In this document: positions 36,951 through 47,168 of the stretch, in pieces
How the letters are laid out: every line of letters begins with the position of its first letter
Position numbering within the stretch: position 1 is the first letter of the stretch
From: Yinghuangia seranimata
Lineage (GTDB): Bacteria > Actinomycetota > Actinomycetes > Streptomycetales > Streptomycetaceae
NCBI RefSeq assembly: GCF_029953285.1
Contig: NZ_JASAOI010000078.1
Location: forward strand, 1 to 64,000
Direction: 5' to 3'
DNA length: 64,000 bases
The notes under the pieces: generated by a model
Databases searched by the model: none
The model's input: the letters and a program-made list of their open reading frames with translations, nothing else
What the model was told of the DNA's origin: nothing
Position numbers and translations under genes: made by a program

Positions 36951-37420
36951 CCGACTACACGCCGCCCACCCCCGGCATCGAGCCGCTCGCCCGCTTCCGC
37001 GTCGAGGTCGGCCCGATCCTCGACCTCGGCCGCACCCCGTGGGGCAACCGCCGCGTGATCCCCATCACCGGCGGCTCCTTCGAGGGCCCCCGCCTGACCG
37101 GCGAGATCCTCCCCGGCGGCGGCGACTGGCAGGTCGTCCACGCCGACGGCACCGCCGACATCGACACCCGCTACACGCTGTGCACCACCGACGGCGCCCG
37201 GATCCACCTGACCACCACGGGCCTGCGCCACGGCGCCCCCGACGTCATGGCCGCCCTCGGCCGCGGCGAACCGGTCGACCCGCGGCTGTACTACTTCCGC
37301 CTGGTCCTGCGCTTCGAGACCGGCGACGAGCGGTACACGTGGCTCAACCGCACCATCGGCGTCGCCTCCGGCATGCGCGCCGACAACCGCGTGGAATACG
37401 ACGCGTACACGCTGAGCTGA
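36947..37420 (+). CDS. DUF3237 family protein
   Basis: A 157-residue beta-barrel type protein of the DUF3237 family. It starts LARFRVEVGPILDLGRTPWG and has RVIPITGGSFEGPRLTGEIL near residue 38, then GDWQVVHADGTADIDTRY near 62, which is diagnostic. Members are found next to oxidoreductases in aromatic degradation clusters, but their reaction is not established. GTG at 36947 overlaps the monooxygenase stop (GTGA), so the two are co-translated and probably act on the same compound. Confidence 0.92.
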   Translation: MTDYTPPTPGIEPLARFRVEVGPILDLGRTPWGNRRVIPITGGSFEGPRLTGEILPGGGDWQVVHADGTADIDTRYTLCTTDGARIHLTTTGLRHGAPDVMAALGRGEPVDPRLYYFRLVLRFETGDERYTWLNRTIGVASGMRADNRVEYDAYTLS

Positions 37421-37480
37421 CTTAAACGCCGCATGCGCGGCACCGCTCCTGCGCCCGGTCCGGCAACCGGCGTGCAGGCG

Positions 37481-37518
37481 AGCCCGCTCCGTGACCGTCC
37501 CGGGTACCGGAGCGGGCT
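37481..37518 (+). terminator. terminator after the DUF3237 gene
   Basis: An 11-bp perfect stem (AGCCCGCTCCG and its complement) with a 16-base loop lies 60 bases after the stop, between convergent genes. It may serve both directions. Confidence 0.6.
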
Positions 37519-37578
37519 ACATGCGTTGCCGCAGATGTACACCGCTGACCCGCGCATCCACGCGGGTGTGTTCGATCG

Positions 37579-37965
37579 TTACGGGCGCGGCGGCCGCCCG
37601 GTCCACCGCCGGTGCGCGGTGCGGTGCCCACGTTTCCGTCGCCTGGGCGCATCGGTGTCAGGCGGCGGCCCCGGCAGTCCCGGCGGCGCCGGCCGGGGCT
37701 CCCACGTCACGCCCTGGCGGGCGAGGGAGTCCAGATACGCGACCAGCACATGATCGGGTTTGCGGATGCGGTCCCGTTCGTCCTCGGGCAGCGGGCCGAG
37801 CACGTCCACGAGCTCGAGCTTGCGCGAGACGTGGACCATCTGGCTCTGGTAGACGCGGCATTCGGGGCACCAGAAGAATCCGATGCACCGCTCGTAGCTC
37901 GCGGACTCCGGCGGGTGGAAGCGGTACTGGTACGTCCGGATCGGCGTCGCGCAGTCGGCGCACAC
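37579..37965 (-). CDS. Cys-pair (zinc ribbon-like) protein with damaged 5' end
   Basis: A small cytoplasmic protein of unknown function with two CxxC pairs (VCADC at the start and WCPEC near residue 33), which look like a treble-clef or zinc-ribbon site. Then come ELVDVLGPLPEDERDRIRKP and a basic, Pro-rich tail. The only usable in-frame start is GTG at 37965, right at the first cysteine pair. Protein-like sequence clearly continues upstream in the same frame (AWLPDHQWRTVRDGDRYV) to an in-frame TGA at 38038-38040. The true start was probably a GTG or ATG near 38039-38049 in another frame, so a one-base frameshift or a base error is suspected. Confidence 0.6.
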   Translation of the reverse strand: MCADCATPIRTYQYRFHPPESASYERCIGFFWCPECRVYQSQMVHVSRKLELVDVLGPLPEDERDRIRKPDHVLVAYLDSLARQGVTWEPRPAPPGLPGPPPDTDAPRRRKRGHRTAHRRWTGRPPRP

Positions 37966-38108
37966 ATACCGGTCGCCGTCACGGACGGTCCGCCACTGGT
38001 GGTCGGGCAGCCATGCCGGGCGACCGTGCTCTTCTCTTCACATCGTCATGGGCCGGAGTCTCGCACGAGGGACGGCACTTCGTCCCGCCGTTAACCGCCC
38101 CACGCGGC

Positions 38109-38924
38109 CTACCCGCTCTGCAGGATGCGCTCGATCGTCACCGGGTCGGCGCTGGTCGGGACCGGCGGCGGCAAGGGTTCCTCGTCCGCCGGTTCGTCGT
38201 CGGCCGGTTGCGGGTGCCAGCCGACCATGAACAGCGCGACGACCGTGCAGACCGTCAGGCCCACGACCAGCGGGGCCAGCAGGTGCGGCGAGTCGGCGCC
38301 CTTCAGCGTGTCGGTCGGGCCGTGCAGGTGGACGGAGACCGCGGTCATCGCCGTGTAGTGCATGCCGCCGACGGCGACGCCCATCGCGAGCGCGGCGCCC
38401 AGGATCGCGCCCGGGCTGCGGACGTTCAGGGCCGCGTAGAGCGCGATGGTGGCGGCGACCATGGCCACGCCCACCGAGACGACCACGGTCCCGGCGTCGT
38501 ACGACGTGCTGCCGCGCATGCGCATGGCCGCCATGCCCACGTAATGCATCGTGGCGATGCCGCAGCCGGTCACCGCGCCGCCGACGGCCAGCAGCGCGGG
38601 CCGGTTCACGTCGCGCGCCGCGACGCTGAGCCCCACGCCGACGACGCCGATCGCGAGGACGAGGCTGGTGAGCGTGAGCGTGACGTCGTACCGGATCGGC
38701 GTGCCCTCGACCGAGAAGCCCAGCATCGCGACGAAGTGCGTCGCCCAGATGCCGGTGCCGCCGATCGCGAACGCGCCCAGGGCGAACCAGCGTCTGCGCG
38801 CCCAGCCGTGCGCGCCGTGGGCGCGCGTGGTGCACACGAGGCCGAGCACCGAGCCGACACAGGCGACGAGGTAGGCGGCGACGGGAGTGACAGGGCCTGC
38901 GGAGAACTGGTCGATGTGACCCAC
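38109..38924 (-). CDS. MHYT-domain membrane sensor protein
   Basis: A 271-residue integral membrane protein with seven helices and a short acidic, Pro-rich cytoplasmic tail. It carries three MHYT-type motifs inside helices: GIWATHFVAMLGF near residue 56, GIATMHYVGMAAMRM near 125 and GGMHYTAM near 190. The family is thought to bind copper and sense O2, CO or NO. Here no GGDEF, EAL or kinase domain is fused, so any output must come from a partner. The upstream gene codes a SpoIIE-type phosphatase. GTG at 38924 is the chosen start; its ribosome site is weak. Confidence 0.9.
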   Translation of the reverse strand: MGHIDQFSAGPVTPVAAYLVACVGSVLGLVCTTRAHGAHGWARRRWFALGAFAIGGTGIWATHFVAMLGFSVEGTPIRYDVTLTLTSLVLAIGVVGVGLSVAARDVNRPALLAVGGAVTGCGIATMHYVGMAAMRMRGSTSYDAGTVVVSVGVAMVAATIALYAALNVRSPGAILGAALAMGVAVGGMHYTAMTAVSVHLHGPTDTLKGADSPHLLAPLVVGLTVCTVVALFMVGWHPQPADDEPADEEPLPPPVPTSADPVTIERILQSG

Positions 38925-39031
38925 GGATTGGCGAGCTCTTTCTGCCGGTGGTGATCGCGGTCGTCGGCGGGGACGCGGCGCGGGCCCGTCCCGGTTTCGC
39001 GAAAAGGCGATGCGAGCCGACGGAAAGCCGC

Positions 39032-40306
39032 TCAGGCGACCTTGCGCACCTGGTCGCGGTCGTCGAACGGCTCGGGTACCGGCGACCGCCGGACCACCAG
39101 CACCGCGGCGTCGTCCTCGAGCCGGCCGCCGGTGTGGATGGTCACGTCGGTGATGAGCTCGTGCGCGAGCCGCTGCGACCCGTAGTGCGCCCAGCGGGCC
39201 AGGCGTTCGCCGAACGGGTAGAAGCGGCCCGCCTGGTCGCGGGCCTCGGTCACGCCGTCGGTGACCACGACGAGGACGTCGCCGGGCACATAGCTGACCC
39301 GGTACTCGGCGTACTCCAAGTCGTCGTACAGCCCGGCGGTGCCCAGCGGCGGCGCGCTGATGGGCAGTTCGAGCTCGACGGCCCGCCCGGCCCGCAGATG
39401 GACGGGCGGGGTGTGCCCGCACGACAGCATGCGCAGGTGGTTCGGCTCGTCGAAGGCGAACAGCACGGCGGTGGCGAAGCGTTCGTCGGCGGGCCCGGCG
39501 CGTTCCTCGTCCAGCTGCGCGATGCGTTCCTCCAGGCGGGCGGCGAGGCCGGGCAGGCTGGGCTCGTAGTGCGCGGCCTCGCGGAAGCACGCCATGAGGG
39601 TGGCGGCGGTGGCGATGGCGCCGACGCCCTTGCCGCGCACGTCTCCCATGAGCACGCGCATGCCGTGCCGGGAGCGGACGACCGCGAACATGTCGCCGCC
39701 GACCTTGGTGTCGACGTCGGCGGGCAGATACAGCGCCGACACCTCGTAGCCGGGCAGGTCCGCCGGTATCGGCTCCAGGACGGTGCGCTGGAGGATGAGC
39801 GTCGCCGAACGCGCCTTGCCCAGTTGGACGGTGTGCCGGACACGTGTCGCCGAGGCCCACACGCCGACGACGCACAGCCCCGCGACCACGCTGAGGTGGA
39901 TCACCCGCGAGCCGGACCCGGTGTCGTTGTGATGCAGTGTCAGCACCCCGGCCGCGACCATGGTCGCGCCCGCCAGGCGGGCGGTCGCCCACGGCGGGAG
40001 CAGCGCCGCGAACGCGGGCGGGATCATGCCGAGCGCGACCGCACCGGGTATCTCACGCCCGAAGTACAGGTCGCACACCATCAGGCACAGCAGGATGCCG
40101 TACGCGGCCGCGCTGACCCGCAGTTGCGGCGCCTTGCGGCGGTACCAGTCGCCCCATGTGGACCCGCCCCGCAGCCAGGGCGGGGGCGGTGACGCGTCGG
40201 GCGAGGCGTCGGCGAGGTCGCCGGCGTACGGGCCGGCCGCGTACGTCGACCGGTCGGCCGGCGGTGCATCGTCGTCGGTGCACAGGTTGAGTCCTTGCCG
40301 CGTCAC
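39032..40306 (-). CDS. membrane-bound SpoIIE-type PP2C phosphatase
   Basis: A 424-residue protein. A hydrophilic N-terminus of about 55 residues leads into three or four membrane helices (residues about 62-150). A cytoplasmic PPM/SpoIIE phosphatase domain follows, with LPADVDTKVGGDMFAV near 195, LMGDVRGKGVGA near 222, SCGHTPPVHL near 303, VVTDGVTEARD near 350 and EDDAAVLVV near the end. It should dephosphorylate an anti-sigma antagonist in a partner-switch pathway. GTG at 40306 is 10 bases after the stop of the upstream exporter gene, so they may share a transcript. Confidence 0.92.
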   Translation of the reverse strand: MTRQGLNLCTDDDAPPADRSTYAAGPYAGDLADASPDASPPPPWLRGGSTWGDWYRRKAPQLRVSAAAYGILLCLMVCDLYFGREIPGAVALGMIPPAFAALLPPWATARLAGATMVAAGVLTLHHNDTGSGSRVIHLSVVAGLCVVGVWASATRVRHTVQLGKARSATLILQRTVLEPIPADLPGYEVSALYLPADVDTKVGGDMFAVVRSRHGMRVLMGDVRGKGVGAIATAATLMACFREAAHYEPSLPGLAARLEERIAQLDEERAGPADERFATAVLFAFDEPNHLRMLSCGHTPPVHLRAGRAVELELPISAPPLGTAGLYDDLEYAEYRVSYVPGDVLVVVTDGVTEARDQAGRFYPFGERLARWAHYGSQRLAHELITDVTIHTGGRLEDDAAVLVVRRSPVPEPFDDRDQVRKVA

Positions 40307-40316
40307 GGGCGCCAGC

Positions 40317-41828
40317 CTATGCGGTGGACCTCGGACGGTGATCAACGCCCGGGGCGTTGCGGTCGTCGTGCCCGGACGCGGTCCCCGGGGCCGGGTCCGA
40401 CGCCGGGTCAGGGCCGGTGTCGGCGGGCGGGGCCATCGTCGCGGCGGCGTCGCTGTCGCGCGTGAACAGCGCGAACACCACGCCCACCGCCGCCATCGCG
40501 GCGGCCGCCGCGAACGCCCAGTGGTACGCCGTGTAGTTCGGCCGCGCCGCGGCTCCGGTGCCGGTGAAGATCCCCACGCCGGCAAGCACGCTCCCGAGCA
40601 CGGCGACGCCGACGGCCGCGCCGAGTTGCCGCTGCACGTTGAACAGCGTGGTCGCGTTGCCCATGCGGGGCATCGGCACGGTCGCGAACGCGGCGGTCTG
40701 GCTCGGCATGAACACGTTCGCCAGGAACAGCCCGGTGACGAACAGGTCGGCGCGCACCCACCACAGGCTGGTGTCCGGGCCGACGAACCCGAGCAGCGCG
40801 ATCATCAGCGACACCCCGGCCAGTCCCGCCGCGGTCAGCCGGCGCGGCCCGACCTTCGGGTAGTAGCGGGCCACGAGTTGCGTCGCGAGCACGATGCCGA
40901 CCGCCGTGGGGAACGTGGTCAGGCCGCTGTCGGTGGCCTCCAGCCCGCGAGCCCGCTGGATCATGATCGGCAGCACGAACACCGTGCCCAGGAAGCCCGC
41001 GGACGCCGTGACCGTCACCATCGTGCTGGTGAGGAACAGCCGGTCGCGCAGCAGCCGCAGGTCGAGCATCGGCTGGTCGTTGCGCGACTCGACCACCACC
41101 AGGAGGACGAGCAGCAGCACGCCGCCCGTCGCGGTGCCGAGGATGACCGGCGAGGTCCAGCCCCGCTGCGCGCCCTCGGTCAGCGCGTACAGCGTCGCCG
41201 CCAACCCCAGGCCCGCGCACGCGAACCCCGGCAGGTCGAAGGGCCCGGTGTCCGGCTCGCGCCGCTCGTCCAGGTACAGCGCCCCGAACACGAGCGCCGC
41301 GACGCCGACCGGCACGTTCATGTAGAAGACCCAGTGCCACGAGGCGTGGTCGACCATCAGGCCGCCGACGATGGGCCCGAGCGACGGCGCGAGCGCGGTC
41401 GGGATGATCAGGACCCGCGACGCGCGCATGCGCTCGGCGGGCGGATACGTGCGCATCATCATCGCCATGCCGACCGGCGTCAGCAGCCCGCCGCCGATGC
41501 CCTGGAGCACCCGGAAGCCGACGAGCTGCGGCAGGTCCTGCGCGAGCCCGCACAGCGCGGACGCGGCCGTGAAGACGGCCAGCGCGAAGAGGAACACGCG
41601 CTTCACGCCGAACCGGTCGCCGAGCCAGCCGGCCGCCGAGATGAACACCGCGAGCGAGACCAGGAACCCGACGTTGACGCCCGCGACCGAGGACGGCGCC
41701 TCGTGGTAGTCGGACGCGATCGAGGGCAGGGCGACGTTGACGATCGTCGAGTCCAGGACGGTCATGAACATCGCGACGACGAACACGATGCTGACCACGG
41801 CCTTCTGACTCGGCCTGGGGACGGGCAT
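40317..41828 (-). CDS. MFS drug exporter, DHA2 family (second)
   Basis: A 503-residue, 14-helix EmrB-type proton/drug antiporter. Marks are FMTVLDSTIVNVALPSIASD in helix 1, GWLGDRFGVKRVF in the 2-3 loop and LGPIVGGLMVDHASWHWVFY in helix 5. The C-terminal tail is Pro/Asp-rich. ATG at 41828 follows CAGGGAA. It is only distantly similar to the exporter at 12540-14138, so the two are not a recent duplication. The drug profile is unknown. No local regulator is adjacent. Confidence 0.94.
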   Translation of the reverse strand: MPVPRPSQKAVVSIVFVVAMFMTVLDSTIVNVALPSIASDYHEAPSSVAGVNVGFLVSLAVFISAAGWLGDRFGVKRVFLFALAVFTAASALCGLAQDLPQLVGFRVLQGIGGGLLTPVGMAMMMRTYPPAERMRASRVLIIPTALAPSLGPIVGGLMVDHASWHWVFYMNVPVGVAALVFGALYLDERREPDTGPFDLPGFACAGLGLAATLYALTEGAQRGWTSPVILGTATGGVLLLVLLVVVESRNDQPMLDLRLLRDRLFLTSTMVTVTASAGFLGTVFVLPIMIQRARGLEATDSGLTTFPTAVGIVLATQLVARYYPKVGPRRLTAAGLAGVSLMIALLGFVGPDTSLWWVRADLFVTGLFLANVFMPSQTAAFATVPMPRMGNATTLFNVQRQLGAAVGVAVLGSVLAGVGIFTGTGAAARPNYTAYHWAFAAAAAMAAVGVVFALFTRDSDAAATMAPPADTGPDPASDPAPGTASGHDDRNAPGVDHRPRSTA

Positions 41829-41930
41829 GGCGGTTCCCTGCTGCTCCGTGGGGCGCCCGGGCGGTGCCCCGGGCGGTGCGAGAACAGGTTTTATCGCAGG
41901 TTCGCGCGGAAGTCTGCCCCCATCGGGCCG

Positions 41931-42956
41931 TCAGGCCGTGCCGCGTACCGGCAGCCCCGCCTTGCGGTAGACGTCGTCGATCAGCCGCATCGTCTCCACC
42001 GCGTCCTCGGCCGGGGTCAGCGGCTCCACACCGCGCAGCACCGCGTCCGCGAACGCCTGCAGCTGGTACTGGTACGTCGGCGTGCGCGCGGCCTGCCCGA
42101 GGTGCTCGCGCCGCTTGCGGCCGTCGACCGTGACGGTGAACGTGTGCCGGAAGTGCGGCGCGACGTAGTTCATCACCGCCATCTCGCCGCGCTCGCCGAC
42201 CACCTTGGCGCTGATGCCCAGCACGTGCCGCGACAGCATCGAGGACCGCATGGTCGCGGTGGCGCCGCCCGGCAGCGCGAAGTGCGCCTCCATCGCGCGG
42301 TCGACGCGCGGGTCCCGCTTGAGGACGGTGGCGCGCGCCGAGCGCACCTCTATGCGGGCGTCCGGCGCGGTCTCGTCGGGCGCGGGCGCCAGGTACCGGA
42401 CGGCGTTGACGGCGTAGCAGCCGGCGTCCATGAGGGAGCCGCCCGCGAGCGCGAAGTTGTAGCGGATGTCGCCCATCATGGGCAGGGGGAAGCACATCGT
42501 CGTCGAGATGTGCCGGACCGCGCCGATCTCCTCCTCGTCGAGGATTTCGCGCATGCGCCTGGCCAGTGGGTGGTAGCGCCAGTGAAAAGCCTCCATGCAG
42601 ACCAGCCCGGTGCGCTTGGCGGCCTCGGCCACCTCGCGCGCCTCCGCCTCGTTGGCGGTCATCGGCTTCTCGCACAGCACGTGCTTGCCGGCCTCCAGCG
42701 CGCGCACCGCCCACTCGGCGTGCAGGCCGTTGGGGAGCGGTATGTAGACGGCGTCGAGGTCGGGGTCGGCGAGCAGCTCGGCGTAGTCGCGGTGCACGGT
42801 GCGGATGCCCTGGCGACGGGCGAAGGCCTCGGCCTTCTCGGGGTCGCGCGCGGCCACGGCGGCCACCGTGACCTCGGGGACGAGGCGCGCCGGCTTGGTC
42901 AGCGCGTTCGGCGCTATGCGCGCCGCGCCGAGCACACCGATGCGGATCCGTTCCAT
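41931..42956 (-). CDS. Gfo/Idh/MocA family oxidoreductase
   Basis: A 341-residue NAD(P)-dependent dehydrogenase, probably acting on a sugar or cyclitol. The N-terminal Rossmann fold starts RIGVLGAARIAPNAL, with a GAARI loop of the glucose-fructose oxidoreductase type. The catalytic EKP motif is in HVLCEKPMTAN near residue 93, and GGSLMDAGCYAVNAVRYL near 172 carries the substrate-binding Asp and Tyr. I chose ATG at 42956 (MERIRIGVLG); the frame is open far upstream only as a shadow of aconitase. It is divergent from the aconitase gene. Confidence 0.92.
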   Translation of the reverse strand: MERIRIGVLGAARIAPNALTKPARLVPEVTVAAVAARDPEKAEAFARRQGIRTVHRDYAELLADPDLDAVYIPLPNGLHAEWAVRALEAGKHVLCEKPMTANEAEAREVAEAAKRTGLVCMEAFHWRYHPLARRMREILDEEEIGAVRHISTTMCFPLPMMGDIRYNFALAGGSLMDAGCYAVNAVRYLAPAPDETAPDARIEVRSARATVLKRDPRVDRAMEAHFALPGGATATMRSSMLSRHVLGISAKVVGERGEMAVMNYVAPHFRHTFTVTVDGRKRREHLGQAARTPTYQYQLQAFADAVLRGVEPLTPAEDAVETMRLIDDVYRKAGLPVRGTA

Positions 42957-43057
42957 GTCAGCCCCCAGGTCGTGTGGCGCGTTGCGCGCATCGTAGGGCG
43001 CGGTACCTGGGGCGGGAAGGCAATGTCGGCCGCTTCCGGAGGCGTAGAGTAGAGTTC

Positions 43058-43071
43058 TCTCGACATCGAGA
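43058..43071. promoter_or_regulatory. palindrome upstream of aconitase
   Basis: TCTCGA-CA-TCGAGA is a perfect inverted repeat with a 2-base centre, ending 17 bases before the aconitase start codon. Its place fits an operator or promoter element for acnA. Similar TCTnGAnnTCnAGA-like sites occur before central-metabolism genes in streptomycetes as I recall, but I cannot name the regulator. Confidence 0.5.
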
Positions 43072-43088
43072 TACCTGTAGGAGACGTC

Positions 43089-45800
<2,712 letters not shown>

Positions 45801-45822
45801 GCTGACGCGCAATAACGGACAG

Positions 45823-45856
45823 TTCGCGAGGCCGGCCCCGGACGGGGCCGGCCTCG
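45823..45856 (+). terminator. terminator after acnA
   Basis: A perfect 15-bp stem (CGCGAGGCCGGCCCC and its complement) with a 4-base loop lies 22 bases after the stop. It also faces the end of the leftward toxin-like gene and may act on both. Confidence 0.8.
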
Positions 45857-45879
45857 CGGCGTTCGCGGGCGGTGGTCTC

Positions 45880-46155
45880 TCAGAGCAGCAGCGGGTCGCG
45901 GAAGTAGTAGACGACAGTGACGCCGAAGCCCGGCGTGTACTGGTACACGAGCGTGACCGCCTCGGCCGAGTCGGGCGCGAGGCAGGTCGTGTAGGTGTAC
46001 TCGATCATCGGCTCTCGCCAGCCGGGGATCTCGTCGCCGATGCGCGGGTCCTGGCGGATCCTGTCCAGGGCGGCCGCCGCGACCGCCTGTTCACCGGGGG
46101 ACAGCTGGGCAAACGAATGCTTGGCGGGTTCCGACTCCTCTAACGGGACGGTCAC
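45880..46155 (-). CDS. ParE/RelE-like small protein, possible toxin
   Basis: A 91-residue protein from GTG 46155, in a 4-base GTGA overlap with the gene before it. The order of elements, a helix AQLSPGEQAVAAAALDRIRQ followed by strands ending VTLVYQYTPGFGVTVVYYF, fits the compact RelE/ParE-type fold. No clear catalytic residues can be pointed to, so the toxin call is an inference from size, fold pattern and the linked small gene upstream. GTG at 46164 is an alternative start. If it is a toxin, the RNA or DNA gyrase target is unknown. Confidence 0.65.
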   Translation of the reverse strand: MTVPLEESEPAKHSFAQLSPGEQAVAAAALDRIRQDPRIGDEIPGWREPMIEYTYTTCLAPDSAEAVTLVYQYTPGFGVTVVYYFRDPLLL

Positions 46156-46430
46156 TCGGTCCACCCCGGGGGCCGGGCGCTTTCCAGCGCGGCCATGATC
46201 TCCGGGGAGTCGCGGATCAGGAGCCGATGCCGATAGGCGGTCACGACCCGCGCGACCTCGCCCAGATCGCCGACCGGCGATGCCTCTACGGCCGCGCTGA
46301 GGTCCCGGTCAAACCGTTCGCGGTCACCCGGAAAGCCGTAGCGGCCGAGCGCTCTGCGGAGGTCGGCGATGGTGCGCACTTCGGGCAGCCGCGGGTCGGT
46401 GTGATGCGGCTCGTCGTGTGCAGTGCTCAT
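46152..46430 (-). CDS. DUF6247-like small protein, possible antitoxin
   Basis: A 92-residue helical, acidic protein. The core PEVRTIADLRRALGRYGFPG, then RERFDRDLSAAVEASPVGDL, resembles the DUF6247 family of streptomycetes, which often lies beside RelE/ParE-type genes. It would be the antitoxin-like partner of the overlapping gene downstream. No DNA-binding motif is evident. ATG at 46430 (MSTAHDEPHH) is the first start in the frame. The link rests on gene order, overlap and sizes and is not proven. Confidence 0.7.
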   Translation of the reverse strand: MSTAHDEPHHTDPRLPEVRTIADLRRALGRYGFPGDRERFDRDLSAAVEASPVGDLGEVARVVTAYRHRLLIRDSPEIMAALESARPPGWTE

Positions 46431-46501
46431 AGCCTCAGACTACGAACTTTCGGACGTCGAGGGCATGCCTTCGGCAGGGATCGTCCGAACGGGTGGTCGG
46501 G

Positions 46502-46984
46502 TCAGAGGCGCGGGTTCCAGCGCTTGCCGATCAGTGCCTCCTCGACCAGGGTGACCTCGCGTTCGAGGGCGGCGGCGCGGGCGCCCTCGTACTCGTAGGC
46601 GCGGAGCAGCGCCTCGATCGTGTTGACGTCCTCGCGGTCGCGCAGGTCGAGGCGGGCGGTGCTGTAGCCGTAGCGGGCCGCCTGGAGGGCCGCGGTGACG
46701 TGCTGGCGGGCCATGCGGGCGAGCAGCGGGGGATGGCGGCGCAGCACCTCGTGGCGCCGGTAGCCGGGCGGGACGAGCTCGTAGAGCCACCGGACGGCGG
46801 TCTCCTCCCAGCCGTCGACGCCGGGCGGGCGCACACCGCGCGGCCAGCCGGGCGGGGCGACGCCGTCCTGCCCCGTACGGCCGCCTCCGTCGGCCGGATG
46901 GGCGCCGTCCACGCCCGCGGCACGCTCGAAGCGCCCCGGGCGCTCCCATGCCGGGCGGGGTGTCGGGTCGGCCCTATCGCTCAT
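46502..46984 (-). CDS. conserved hypothetical protein
   Basis: A 160-residue cytoplasmic protein. The first 60 residues are Pro/Gly/Arg-rich and look unfolded. The rest is helical, with a well-defined core WEETAVRWLYELVPPGYRRH, then EVLRRHPPLLARMARQHVTA. I recognise this core from streptomycete proteins of unknown function that are about this long. The C-terminus is a charged helix (ALEREVTLVEEAL). I chose ATG at 46984 (MSDRADPTPRP); starts further up add sequence that is not protein-like. It is divergent from the sugar-importer operon, so a link to it is possible but not supported. Confidence 0.75.
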   Translation of the reverse strand: MSDRADPTPRPAWERPGRFERAAGVDGAHPADGGGRTGQDGVAPPGWPRGVRPPGVDGWEETAVRWLYELVPPGYRRHEVLRRHPPLLARMARQHVTAALQAARYGYSTARLDLRDREDVNTIEALLRAYEYEGARAAALEREVTLVEEALIGKRWNPRL

Positions 46985-47072
46985 ATGTTCGAGTATGCCT
47001 CTCCGGCGATCGATCATGCACTGTTGATCTTGGTCTGGGGCGCGTCGCGGATTCCAGGCAAAGACTCCGCTA

Positions 47073-47105
47073 AAAGAGTGCAATTAGTGCTATTTATCAC
47101 TCTTT
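47073..47105. promoter_or_regulatory. inverted repeat before the sugar-importer operon
   Basis: AAAGAGTG (47073-47080) and CACTCTTT (47098-47105) form an 8-bp inverted repeat with a 17-base, A+T-rich spacer. The block is the most A+T-rich stretch for several kilobases and ends 63 bases before the binding-protein gene. It likely holds the promoter and an operator. Confidence 0.5.
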
Positions 47106-47168
47106 CCCTCGCGGCCGGGAACCCGCCTCACCTGAACCTCTGCGTCCGCAGCCCCCAGGGAGGCCTCC

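Noticed and set aside
39960-43052. A 1030-codon plus-strand frame over the exporter and oxidoreductase genes
   Set aside because: It is His/Arg/Gln-rich shadow sequence with no family features.
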